Shown here: positions 1 through 7,120 of the stretch, in pieces | Layout: each line of letters begins with the position of its first letter | How positions within the stretch are numbered: position 1 is the stretch's first letter | Source of the DNA: Aurantibrevibacter litoralis | Lineage (GTDB): Bacteria; Bacteroidota; Bacteroidia; Flavobacteriales; Flavobacteriaceae | Length of the DNA stretch: 17,620 nucleotides | Assembly (NCBI RefSeq): GCF_034651555.1 | Contig: NZ_JAYEEQ010000031.1 | Location: 1-17,620, forward strand | Reading direction: 5' to 3' | The notes under the pieces: model-generated | Databases searched by the model: none | Told to the model about the DNA's origin: nothing | Seen by the model: the letters and a program-made list of their open reading frames with translations, nothing else | Translations under genes and position numbers: made by a program

Positions 1-82
1 CGGACCCCCCTCTTTCAACACCATCATAAAACTTATTTTTAAAGATTTATTGTCCTAAGGATGGGGGTAATTATATTTTAAA

Positions 83-265
83 ATGGAATACAACACCAAT
101 CCGGGTAAATGGTTAGTGCAAAAACGACTTGCCATGGCTAAACACATGTTAGAAAATAAGGAAAAAAAGCCCTCTGAAATCCATAAGAAATTTGGCTATA
201 ATACGCTTTCTAATTTTAGTACTGCCTTTAAAAATGAATTTGGAATTAGTCCAAAAGAAGTATAA
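83..265 (+). pseudogene. Truncated AraC-family regulator (C-terminal HTH fragment)
   Basis: This 60-residue frame matches only the second half of an AraC/XylS DNA-binding domain: the linker helix (PGKWLVQKRLAMAKHML, residues 8-24), the second helix-turn-helix (KKPSEIHKKFGYNTLSNFST, about 28-47) and the usual end FKNEFGISPKEV. A complete AraC-type domain needs about 100 residues with two HTH units, and full proteins have 250-300. A stop codon lies in frame at 68-70, and neither of the other two forward frames in positions 1-82 encodes a recognisable first HTH. The simplest reading is the remnant of a broken gene. A very small functional protein or an unusual start cannot be excluded. The assignment to the family is confident; the status as a pseudogene is inferred. 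Confidence 0.65.
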
Positions 266-284
266 AAATAACTTAAAGGGCATA

Positions 285-314
285 TTTGAACTTTTTTCAA
301 TACTTTTTGAACTT
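285..314 (+). promoter_or_regulatory. Direct repeat TTTGAACTT x2, possible operator
   Basis: The 9-mer TTTGAACTT occurs at 285-293 and again at 306-314, 21 bp from start to start, or two helical turns. This is the spacing of the paired half-sites bound by AraC-type proteins. It lies between the AraC-type fragment and the GlcG-family gene. The repeats are visible in the sequence; their role as an operator is inferred. Confidence 0.3.
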
Positions 315-365
315 AAATAAATACACAGATTCACGATTTTTGAGGCAACATTAAACATCAAAAAA

Positions 366-764
366 ATGAACTTAACATTAGCACAAGCAGAGAAAATGAT
401 TGAAGCTGCAAAAACAAAAGCAGCAGCCCTAGACACAAAAATGAATATTTCGGTGGTCGATGCCGGAGCAAATATATTGGCGTTTGCTCGCATGGACGGC
501 GCATGGCTGGGTTCTGCCGATATTTCTTTAAAAAAGGCAAAAACAGCTCGCTATTTTGACTTGCCCACAGGCGTAATTGGAAGTCTTTCGCAACCAGGAG
601 GTTCCTTATTTGGTATAGAACACTCCAACGGTGGATTAATTTCTTTTCCAGGTGGCATTCCCGTAAAAAACGCTACAGGAGAAGTTGTAGGAGCTATTGG
701 TGTTTCTGGTAGTACTGTAGAAAACGACCATGCTGTGGCGGAAGCAGGTGCAAACGCATTATAA
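366..764 (+). CDS. GlcG/HbpS (DUF336) family protein
   Basis: A 132-residue protein of the GlcG/HbpS family (DUF336), near the usual 130-150 residues. The start MNLTLAQAEKMIEAAKTKA is the typical first helix. It is followed by the core strand MNISVVDAGANILAFARMDGA (about 27-47), the helix DISLKKAKTA, and the glycine-rich part GGLISFPGGIPV with GEVVGAIGVSGST near the end. HbpS of Streptomyces is an extracellular haem-binding sensor component, and GlcG is encoded in glycolate operons of unknown biochemical role. No signal peptide is seen here, so this copy is likely cytoplasmic. No glycolate or sensor-kinase gene is adjacent, so the ligand cannot be named. A strong hairpin terminator follows, so it is probably transcribed alone. 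Family assignment is firm; function is open. Confidence 0.85.
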   Translation: MNLTLAQAEKMIEAAKTKAAALDTKMNISVVDAGANILAFARMDGAWLGSADISLKKAKTARYFDLPTGVIGSLSQPGGSLFGIEHSNGGLISFPGGIPVKNATGEVVGAIGVSGSTVENDHAVAEAGANAL

Positions 765-781
765 ACAATTTCGCTTATTTT

Positions 782-811
782 AGGGTTATGAGGAGTTCAT
801 AACCCTTTTTT
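782..811 (+). terminator. Rho-independent terminator after the GlcG-family gene
   Basis: AGGGTTATGA (782-791) and TCATAACCCT (797-806) form a perfect 10-bp stem with the 5-nt loop GGAGT, and the T-run continues to 811. It lies 17 nt after the stop codon. This is the clearest intrinsic terminator in the window. Confidence 0.85.
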
Positions 812-1100
812 GGCTAAAATTAGCAATCCGTATGTAGTAGATGCTCTGATTTGTTTTTTTTGAAACAGGTGCATTTATGAGAACCGAGTAATCATTTTTG
901 AGTAGATGCATTTGTATCCGTTTTTTTAGTAGAATACTAAAAATCTTCTAGAATTACAGACAGCCTGAGTTTGGATTATATTTATACTAGACGAATAAAG
1001 GTCAACAGGTGTTTTACTTAACCCATCTAAATTGTCACCAAGGCATTTCATTCTAAGCGCAATGGAAGCATCATAATTGTACTTCAAATAAAAAAATTCT
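812..1100. other. Gene-poor A+T-rich intergenic stretch
   Basis: No convincing gene is seen in these 289 bases. A minus-strand frame from 1129 to 926 (67 codons) overlaps the stretch, but its product matches no family that I recognise and it starts inside the palindrome cluster. It could be a decayed fragment. No tRNA-like fold was noticed. Confidence 0.5.
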
Positions 1101-1289
1101 TGAAACTGACTATCCCCGAGGCAAGCCATAGGGGTATTTCGCCAGTTTCATTTTGGCCTTTGGGCCAAAAACCGAAATTTTGTATTTCACCTCACCCGGA
1201 ACTGCAAAAAGACAGTTCCGACCTCTCCAAAGGAGAGGTAAATAGGAAACCCCGACCCAAGGGTCGGGGAATCTTTAGATTAAAAAGAT
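1101..1289. repeat. Cluster of consecutive palindromes, REP- or MITE-like
   Basis: At least six inverted repeats follow each other. They are: TGAAACTG (1101-1108) with CAGTTTCA (1143-1150), enclosing CCCC (1114-1117) with GGGG (1131-1134); TTTTGGCC (1151-1158) with GGCCAAAA (1163-1170); GAAAT (1174-1178) with ATTTC (1184-1188); CGGAACTG (1197-1204) with CAGTTCCG (1213-1220); ACCTCTCC (1221-1228) with GGAGAGGT (1232-1239); CCCCGACCC (1250-1258) with GGGTCGGGG (1261-1269); and ATCTTT (1271-1276) with AAAGAT (1284-1289). The last one ends 3 nt before the ATG of the hydrolase gene. An open frame at 1100-1291 runs through the cluster but is probably incidental. Such compact hairpin chains are typical of dispersed intergenic repeats; whether this one is dispersed was not tested. 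Confidence 0.75.
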
Positions 1290-1292
1290 AAA

Positions 1293-2210
1293 ATGAAAAC
1301 GAAACTCTTTATCGGCATTATAATTCTTATTACGATTGCCTATCTCTGGCCTACAAAAAAATACACTTTTGAAGAAAACTACCACCTTAAAGATGCCATC
1401 TCGGAATCGTTAAAAAAGTTCAGGCAGGAACCCACAAAAGAGGTACGCATTGGAAAAAATAGTTGGAAATATCATACTGCAGGTAAGGCCGACACCACCA
1501 TTGTGTTTCTTCATGGCATGGGAGGTTCTTATGACATTTGGTGGCAACAGATCTACCATTTCAAAACTACGTATAAGACCCTTAGTTTCACCTATCCGGA
1601 AGTACGTTCCTTGGAAGAGCTTAGCGCAGGTTTTTTAGCTATTTTAAAGCAAGAGAAAATCGATAAAGTCATTTTGGTGGGCAGTTCCTTGGGAGGTTAT
1701 TTAACCCAGTATTTGCTTGTGAACCATCCGGACAAAATCATAAAAGCCTCCATTGGCAATTCCTTTCCTCCAAACACCGAAAACAAAACAAAAAATCAAT
1801 CTTTGGTAGACATCATGCAATGGTTACCGGAGTGGCTTGTGATACAAAAAATACGTGAAAAATATAATACAGATGTAATTCCAGCGGCAAATAACGCACC
1901 TATTGTTAACGCTTTTCTCAATGAATTACTGGGAAATGGAGTAACCAAAGAAACGTTTATTAACAGATACTATTGCGTCATAGATCCTTTTGAAATTAAA
2001 ATTAGCGATTCCATTCCGGTGCAAATTATAGAATCTGATAATGATCCCTTGGTTTCTGAAAATCTTAGAGCACTGCTCAAAAAATCGTATCCCAAGGCAA
2101 GCCTGATTACGCTAAAAGCGAAAGGTCATTTCCCTTATTTAAACGATGCTCAAAACTACAACATCGCTCTAGAAAGGTTTATTTCTAAAAAGCAAGAAAA
2201 GTTAAAATAG
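1293..2210 (+). CDS. Membrane-anchored alpha/beta hydrolase
   Basis: A 305-residue alpha/beta-hydrolase-fold protein. Residues 4-19 form a hydrophobic N-terminal segment (FIGIIILITIAYLWP) without a lipobox cysteine, so it is probably an uncleaved anchor that places the enzyme on the outer face of the inner membrane. The fold motifs are in order: oxyanion-hole HGMGG (74-78), nucleophile elbow GSSLG (130-134, nucleophile Ser132), acid in ESDNDP (Asp249 or Asp251) and catalytic His279 in KGHFPYL. From memory, the arrangement around the elbow resembles the maspardin (SPG21) branch, but the substrate cannot be told from the sequence; esterase, lipase or peptidase activity are all possible. The start codon lies just after the palindrome cluster. 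The yiaK-like gene follows at 65 nt with only a weak hairpin between. Confidence 0.85.
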   Translation: MKTKLFIGIIILITIAYLWPTKKYTFEENYHLKDAISESLKKFRQEPTKEVRIGKNSWKYHTAGKADTTIVFLHGMGGSYDIWWQQIYHFKTTYKTLSFTYPEVRSLEELSAGFLAILKQEKIDKVILVGSSLGGYLTQYLLVNHPDKIIKASIGNSFPPNTENKTKNQSLVDIMQWLPEWLVIQKIREKYNTDVIPAANNAPIVNAFLNELLGNGVTKETFINRYYCVIDPFEIKISDSIPVQIIESDNDPLVSENLRALLKKSYPKASLITLKAKGHFPYLNDAQNYNIALERFISKKQEKLK

Positions 2211-2211
2211 G

Positions 2212-2231
2212 AAGCCCTATTTTTAGGGTTT
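2212..2231 (+). terminator. Weak hairpin after the hydrolase gene
   Basis: AAGCCCTA (2212-2219) can pair with TAGGGTTT (2224-2231), including one G-T wobble, over a TTTT loop. There is no long T-run after the stem, so termination would be partial at best. Confidence 0.35.
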
Positions 2232-2275
2232 GGCAAGACGTTGTACAATCTTGTAGAAATTTAACACTCAAAACC

Positions 2276-3283
2276 ATGCAAATTTCTCATACGGTCATGC
2301 ACGATGTGCTTTTCCGACTCTTCCGCAAATTTGACTTCTCTGAAGAAAAAGCCAATATCCTCGCCGAGGTGTACACAGAAAACACCCTGTGTGGCATACA
2401 TTCCCATGGCATTAACCGCGTACCACTTTTTATAGCGTACGTACAAAAAGGCCTTGTACAGGTAGCTGCCGAAGCCCAAAAGTCCGAGTCCTTGGGCGCT
2501 ATAGAACGGTGGGATGGGCATTTGGGTCCCGGCATTATCAATGCCCTAAAAAGCACTGAAAGAGCCATAGCTCTGGCTAAAGAACATGGCATGGGGCTGG
2601 TGGCTTTGCGGAATACCAACCACTGGATGCGCGGTGGCTATTACGGATGGCACGCCGCCGATGCAGGCTGCATATCTATTCTATTTACCAACACGCAGCC
2701 CAATATGCCGCCTTGGGGCGGCATGGACAGCAGATTAGGAAACAATCCGTTTGTTGTTTCTATTCCCAGAAAAGAAGGTCATGTAGTGCTCGATATGGCT
2801 CTTTCTCAATTTGCCTTCGGCAAGATTAATGATTATAAACTTAAAGGGGAAAAATTGCCCTTTCCTGGCGGATGGGACGAAAACAATACGCTGTCTCATG
2901 ATCCGGAAAAAATTTTACGGAAAGAACGCGGATTACCTATTGGGTATTGGAAAGGATCGGCGCTTTCAATGGTCTTAGACATGTTGGCCACCATTTTATC
3001 GGCCGGAGATTCTACCTATAAAATAAGTTTAAAAGGGCATGAAACCGGAATTTCGCAGGTGTTTCTTTGCATAGCACCGGATCTTTTTCAAGATCGTACT
3101 ATCCGAGAAAAACTATTGAACGAAATTATAACGTACACCAAAGATGTGCCTCCCATGCCTGAGGGTAGCCACATCTATTATCCTGGCGAACGCGCCTTAC
3201 AAACGAAAGCTAAAAACTTAAAAAAAGGCATGCCTGTTAGTGACCCTATTTGGGAGAAAATTTTGGAGTTGCTAAACCACTAA
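2276..3283 (+). CDS. yiaK: 2,3-diketo-L-gulonate reductase, YiaK/DlgD type
   Basis: A 335-residue NAD(P)H-dependent oxidoreductase of the Ldh2/malate-lactate dehydrogenase family. It closely follows E. coli YiaK (3-dehydro-L-gulonate 2-dehydrogenase, EC 1.1.1.130) as I recall that protein. Shared blocks are SHGINR (43-48) with catalytic His44 at the same position, LVALRNTNHWMRGG, PPWGG, NNPFVVSIP, VLDMALSQFAFG, and the C-terminal LPIGYWKGSALSMVLDM and ISQVF. YiaK reduces 2,3-diketo-L-gulonate to 3-keto-L-gulonate in L-ascorbate/L-lyxose-related sugar catabolism in the cytoplasm. Length equals the family norm. No other gene of that pathway (lyxose/xylulose kinase, TRAP transporter, UlaD or UlaE homologues) is near, so the substrate in this organism may differ. 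It converges on the HAD phosphatase gene with 4 nt between the stop codons. Confidence 0.85.
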   Translation: MQISHTVMHDVLFRLFRKFDFSEEKANILAEVYTENTLCGIHSHGINRVPLFIAYVQKGLVQVAAEAQKSESLGAIERWDGHLGPGIINALKSTERAIALAKEHGMGLVALRNTNHWMRGGYYGWHAADAGCISILFTNTQPNMPPWGGMDSRLGNNPFVVSIPRKEGHVVLDMALSQFAFGKINDYKLKGEKLPFPGGWDENNTLSHDPEKILRKERGLPIGYWKGSALSMVLDMLATILSAGDSTYKISLKGHETGISQVFLCIAPDLFQDRTIREKLLNEIITYTKDVPPMPEGSHIYYPGERALQTKAKNLKKGMPVSDPIWEKILELLNH

Positions 3284-3287
3284 GACC

Positions 3288-4067
3288 TTATTGCATTTCC
3301 AAGGCTTTTTTTAGATCCAAAGTTGCCACGGAATCGATAATCATATCGGGTTTAAAGGGATAATCATCCAAGGTGTTTTTTTTAGAAACCCCGGATAGCG
3401 TAAGAATGGTAGTATACCCCAATTGCACCCCACCTAATATGTCGGTATCCATAGTATCACCGATAATAATGGTTTCTCGGGCTTCCAAGCCCAATGTCTT
3501 CCGTGCAGCGCGCATCATAACCGGACTCGGTTTTCCGACAGAAAACGCCTTTTTACCCGTGGCTTCTTCTATCATAGCCACGACAGCCTTAATGCCCAAA
3601 TTAGACCAACCCTTTTTTTTGGGTGATGGATCGAGGTTTGTAGCAATGAGTTTGGCACCACCCAAAATCATATCAACCGCATTGTTTACCATTTCCAAAG
3701 TGAAATTACGGCCTTCGCCCACAACAACAAAATCGGGATTCTGATTCACCAAAGTATATCCTTGTTGGTGCAAACTGGTAATGAGTCCACCTTCTCCCAA
3801 CACATACGCCGTACCCTTGGGATTCATAAAAGATAAAAACCACGCCGTTGCCATGGCACTGGTATACACATTTTCTTCTTTAATTTTTATTCCCATTTTC
3901 CCCACCTTATTTACGGTATCTAAAGGCGTGCGTTGGCTATTATTGGTCATAAACAAAAAAGGGATATGTTGCTTCTGTAGGGCTGCAATAAAAGCATCGG
4001 CCCCTTCAATCATGGTATCGCCACTGTAGATAACCCCGTCCATGTCTATTAAAAATCCTTTCTTCAT
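3288..4067 (-). CDS. HAD-IIA family phosphatase, NagD-like
   Basis: A 259-residue haloacid-dehalogenase superfamily hydrolase of subclass IIA. Motif I is DMDGVI with nucleophile Asp8 and acid/base Asp10. Motif II is TNNS with Thr41. The C2-type cap lies between about residues 60 and 165, motif III Lys179 is in SVGKPSP, and motif IV is GDTMDTD (203-209), which binds Mg2+. Length and motifs fit NagD of E. coli (ribonucleotide monophosphatase) and the related pyridoxal-phosphate/phosphoglycolate phosphatases. The substrate cannot be read from the sequence, since members of this subclass act on several small phosphate esters. It is alone on the minus strand. An 8-bp inverted repeat lies just upstream of its start. 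Confidence 0.88.
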   Translation of the reverse strand: MKKGFLIDMDGVIYSGDTMIEGADAFIAALQKQHIPFLFMTNNSQRTPLDTVNKVGKMGIKIKEENVYTSAMATAWFLSFMNPKGTAYVLGEGGLITSLHQQGYTLVNQNPDFVVVGEGRNFTLEMVNNAVDMILGGAKLIATNLDPSPKKKGWSNLGIKAVVAMIEEATGKKAFSVGKPSPVMMRAARKTLGLEARETIIIGDTMDTDILGGVQLGYTTILTLSGVSKKNTLDDYPFKPDMIIDSVATLDLKKALEMQ

Positions 4068-4096
4068 GCTATACTTCTTTTTACTGATTTTTGTAC

Positions 4097-4136
4097 CATG
4101 GGGTACGCTAAATACAATAGAACAAACAACCCCATG
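4097..4136. repeat. Inverted repeat CATGGGGT / ACCCCATG
   Basis: CATGGGGT (4097-4104) and ACCCCATG (4129-4136) are perfect inverted copies with a 24-nt spacer. They begin 30 nt upstream of the NagD-like gene on the minus strand. They could be a dyad operator or a hairpin in its leader. No T-run follows on either strand. Confidence 0.4.
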
Positions 4137-4457
4137 CTTTTACGTTAAGAATTTCAACCTCATAAAAGTACATAACTATTAGCTTCTATAAGACGCCTTA
4201 CCCACTTATTTTAAAGAAAATTACCTTGTTGTGCATTTTGATTATGTAGTGCTTAGTTGTTCCTAAAATCTTCATTATTTGCCTCAATCCTGAAGGAAGT
4301 AATGAAGATTTCTTCGATTTAGCCTTTAGACCAAAGCAAAAATTAAAGAAACCAAGTAAAAACGAACAACAGGTAAAATTAAATATTAAACCCATAGGCA
4401 CCGCTGCATCCTTAACCAAGAAAGCTGGAAAATTGTTCCAAATTCATTCACATTTCT
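4137..4457. other. Gene-poor stretch with a possible decayed coding frame
   Basis: No complete gene is seen. On the plus strand the frame starting after the TAG at 4247-4249 stays open to 4681. Its part at about 4289-4438 reads like a soluble lysine-rich protein (for example PEGSNEDFFDLAFRP followed by a Lys/Gln-rich part and GTAASLTKKAGKLFQ), but there is no ATG in it. Beyond 4504 it overlaps the following gene in another frame. It may be the remnant of a broken gene, or chance. The opposite strand has a 73-codon frame of no recognised family. Confidence 0.25.
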
Positions 4458-4487
4458 TTTGCTTCAGCCATCAAAAAAGTACCTTTA
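4458..4487 (+). promoter_or_regulatory. Bacteroidetes-type promoter of the DUF294-exonuclease operon
   Basis: TTTG (4458-4461), an 18-nt spacer and TACCTTTA (4480-4487) fit the -33/-7 pattern of the primary Bacteroidetes sigma factor (TTTG, 17-19 nt, TAnnTTTG) with one mismatch. The start codon lies 16 nt further on, giving a very short leader. Confidence 0.5.
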
Positions 4488-4503
4488 GCATTAAATTAAA
4501 ACC

Positions 4504-6426
4504 ATGCAAAATATCATCTCGGAGAGGGTTGCCGATTTTCTTAAAAAATTTCCCCCGTTTTATGATTTGGGAGCTACCGATTTGGCCAACTTGGCATTGG
4601 AAATTTCCATTGTTTATCAGGAAAAAGAAAGTGTTGTATTTCATGAAAATGAGCCGCCCCATGCTTGTTTTTACGTTGTAAATAAGGGTGCCATTGCGCT
4701 TAAAAAAAACAACGAGGCCGAAATGCTGGATATTTGTGATGAAGGCGATATTTTTGGTCTACGTCCTTTGATTGCTAACGAAAATTATCAGATAAGTGCC
4801 AAAGCTCATGAAGAGAGTATTCTGTATGCCATTCCTATTTCCGTCTTTAAACCCTATATTGTAAAGAACCGGGAAGTGGGTAATTTTTTAATGGAAAGTT
4901 TTGCATCAAACACCCGGAATCCGTATTCCAAAAGCTACAGAAATTCATTTTTTAAGGAAGGAATTTCCACGGTTTCAGAGGAGTCGCCCAACCGCTTATG
5001 GGATTTGCAACCCATAAAATATTCTAAAAAAATAGTATGCTGTAGCCCGGAAACTGAGGCAAAATCCATAGCAAAGACCATGACGGCGAAAAGGGTTGGT
5101 GCCATGATGGTGGTACAAAACAAACTTCCCATTGGCATTATCACCGACAAAGACCTACGAAACCAGATCGTTACCGGGGTACAATCCATTGATACTGCTG
5201 CCAAGCATATTATGACCTCACCAGTGATTACATATCCCAAAAAAATGACCATTACGCAGGCGCAAATGGCCATGATGAAAAGCGGCATTAGTCATTTATG
5301 TTTAACTAAAGATGGCACACCCAATACGGAAATCGTAGGTGTGTTGTCTAAGCACGACATCATGGTGGCCTTGGGAAACAATCCCGCTGTTCTGTTAAAA
5401 GCCATAAAAAGGGCTAAAAAAATAAAATCAATAAAGCCAATTCGAAATAGTATTATGAATTTGCTGAGCGGTTATTTAGATCAAAATATCCCAATGACCC
5501 TCATTTCTAAAATTATTTCTGAACTCAATGATGCTTGCGTAAAGCAAATTATTAGCCTCTCCTTAAGTGAAATGCCCACCGCACCGCCGGTGAAATTTGC
5601 TTGGTTGGCTATGGGAAGTCAAGGACGCAGTGAACAACTCCTCCATACCGATCAGGATAATGCCTTAGTGTTTGAAAATGTCGCGGAATCACATCTGGAA
5701 CAGACAAAATCCTATTTTTTAAAACTCGCCGAAAAAGTAACCAAAGGGTTACGTACCATAGGGTATGAATATTGTCCGGCAGAGATGATGGCCTCTAACC
5801 CAAAATGGTGTCTGAGTTTGGGCGAATGGACGCAATTAATTTCGCATTGGATTACGAATCCAGGTACGGATGAGGTGCTGCTTTCATCTATATTTTTCGA
5901 TTACAATTTGTCTTACGGCGATGTTCAATTAGTAAATGCACTGTCCGAGCACATTTTTGAAATCACAAAAAAATACCCCATTTTTTATACCCATTTAGCC
6001 GCAGGAGCACTTCAAAATCCTTCCCCAACCGGCTTTTTTAGGCAATTTCTAGTAGAGCAGGATGGGGAGAAAAAAGACACCTTTGATGTAAAAAGAAGGG
6101 CACTAATGCCCTTAACCGATGCCGCCCGCGTGCTCATCCTATCGCACGCTATAAAATCGATAAACAATACATCGGAACGCTTTGAGAAATTGGCGGCCTT
6201 AGAGCCCAACAACGAAGAGCTCTACCTTGCCTGTTCGTACGCTACCAAGGCGTTAATAAAATTTAGAACCAAACAAGGATTATTGCATAACGATTCTGGC
6301 CGCTTTATTGTCTTGGAGAGCTTAACCAAAGAAGAAAAAGTAAAATTAAAACGTACTTTTAAAACCATAAAAGAAATACAAGAATTGGTGAGTCTACGTT
6401 TCAAAGTTTCAACCCTCATAAGATGA
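4504..6426 (+). CDS. cNMP-binding / CBS / DUF294 putative nucleotidyltransferase
   Basis: A 640-residue cytoplasmic signalling protein with four parts. An N-terminal cyclic-nucleotide-binding-like domain (about 10-135) carries FHENEPPHACFYVVNKGAIAL and EGDIFGLRPL. Two CBS motifs follow (about 172-295; GIITDKDLRN and GVLSKHDIM). A GlnD-like nucleotidyltransferase domain (DUF294, about 320-465) has the signature GSQGRSEQ (371-378) with metal ligands Asp383 and Asp385 in DQDNALVF. The DUF294 C-terminal helical domain covers about 470-635. The GlnD-type motif is intact, so it probably transfers or removes a nucleotidyl group from a partner protein in response to small ligands sensed by the cNMP and CBS domains; the partner is unknown. 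Its stop overlaps the start of the exonuclease gene (ATGA), so the two are translationally coupled. Proteins of this architecture are often next to a DnaQ-type exonuclease and, in other bacteria, to acetate-uptake genes, which are absent here. Confidence 0.88.
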   Translation: MQNIISERVADFLKKFPPFYDLGATDLANLALEISIVYQEKESVVFHENEPPHACFYVVNKGAIALKKNNEAEMLDICDEGDIFGLRPLIANENYQISAKAHEESILYAIPISVFKPYIVKNREVGNFLMESFASNTRNPYSKSYRNSFFKEGISTVSEESPNRLWDLQPIKYSKKIVCCSPETEAKSIAKTMTAKRVGAMMVVQNKLPIGIITDKDLRNQIVTGVQSIDTAAKHIMTSPVITYPKKMTITQAQMAMMKSGISHLCLTKDGTPNTEIVGVLSKHDIMVALGNNPAVLLKAIKRAKKIKSIKPIRNSIMNLLSGYLDQNIPMTLISKIISELNDACVKQIISLSLSEMPTAPPVKFAWLAMGSQGRSEQLLHTDQDNALVFENVAESHLEQTKSYFLKLAEKVTKGLRTIGYEYCPAEMMASNPKWCLSLGEWTQLISHWITNPGTDEVLLSSIFFDYNLSYGDVQLVNALSEHIFEITKKYPIFYTHLAAGALQNPSPTGFFRQFLVEQDGEKKDTFDVKRRALMPLTDAARVLILSHAIKSINNTSERFEKLAALEPNNEELYLACSYATKALIKFRTKQGLLHNDSGRFIVLESLTKEEKVKLKRTFKTIKEIQELVSLRFKVSTLIR

Positions 6427-7085
6427 TATCGATCTTCAAAAAAAAGCCCCCACTGCCTGCATTTTGGGAAGCATATGAAGCTGCTTTTAAAGAAAAGCCC
6501 AACGACAATCTTTGGGAACAACGATTTGTGGTACTCGATACTGAAACCACCGGTTTTGATTATAACAACGACCGCATCTTATCTATAGGCGCCCTAAGTT
6601 TGCAACATCATACGATTATCGTAAATGCTGTTTTTGAAGTCTATTTGCATCAGGATTATTACAACGTAGAAACCGCTAAAGTGCATTGCATTTTAAAAAA
6701 AGGGGAATATCCTCGCATTTCTGAGTACCAAGCACTACAACAATTTCTGGCCTATGTAGGCAACGCTATTATCGTAGCCCACCATGCCCAATTTGACCTG
6801 AACATGCTAAACCGTGCCTTGAGTCGTAATGGACTTCCTAAATTAAAAAATAGGGTGCTAGACACCTCTACCCTTTACAAAAAAACACTGATACGATCGC
6901 CCTTGCTAACCCAAAAAGAGCAGTACTCCCTAGATGAATTGGCCGATAAATTTGATATTTCAAAAAAGGATAGGCACACGGCATTAGGCGATGCGTATAT
7001 TACGGCCTTGGTGTTTTTAAAGGTACTTGGCAAACTTAGGGATAAAAAGGTGGTTACGCTTCGTAAAATACTCAGAATTCGATAG
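6423..7085 (+). CDS. DnaQ-fold 3'-5' exonuclease (DEDDh)
   Basis: A 220-residue exonuclease of the DnaQ/RNase T superfamily. Exo I is VVLDTETTGFD with Asp39 and Glu41, Exo II is AHHAQFDLNML with Asp125, and Exo III is RHTALGDAY with His185 and Asp190. The full DEDDh set of catalytic residues is present, so it should be active on single-stranded or 3' ends with two metal ions. An N-terminal extension of about 34 residues (Lys/Pro and aromatic-rich) precedes the fold. It starts inside the stop codon of the DUF294 gene (ATGA overlap), and the pairing suggests a shared task rather than replicative proofreading. The epsilon subunit of DNA polymerase III is a possible alternative name, but the operon context argues against it. 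It converges on purC with 35 nt between. Confidence 0.85.
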   Translation: MISIFKKKPPLPAFWEAYEAAFKEKPNDNLWEQRFVVLDTETTGFDYNNDRILSIGALSLQHHTIIVNAVFEVYLHQDYYNVETAKVHCILKKGEYPRISEYQALQQFLAYVGNAIIVAHHAQFDLNMLNRALSRNGLPKLKNRVLDTSTLYKKTLIRSPLLTQKEQYSLDELADKFDISKKDRHTALGDAYITALVFLKVLGKLRDKKVVTLRKILRIR

Positions 7086-7120
7086 GTTTTATGTAGCATT
7101 GTCGACTCTTTGACCGGTAT

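Noticed and set aside
926..1129. Minus-strand 67-codon frame
   Set aside because: It starts within the palindrome cluster and matches no family that I recognise; no start signal supports it.
1100..1291. Plus-strand 63-codon frame
   Set aside because: It is made almost wholly of the hairpin arms, and the codons simply follow the palindromes.
3284..3287. Shared bidirectional terminator between yiaK and the NagD-like gene
   Set aside because: Only 4 bases separate the stop codons and no stem-loop with a T-run is seen around them.
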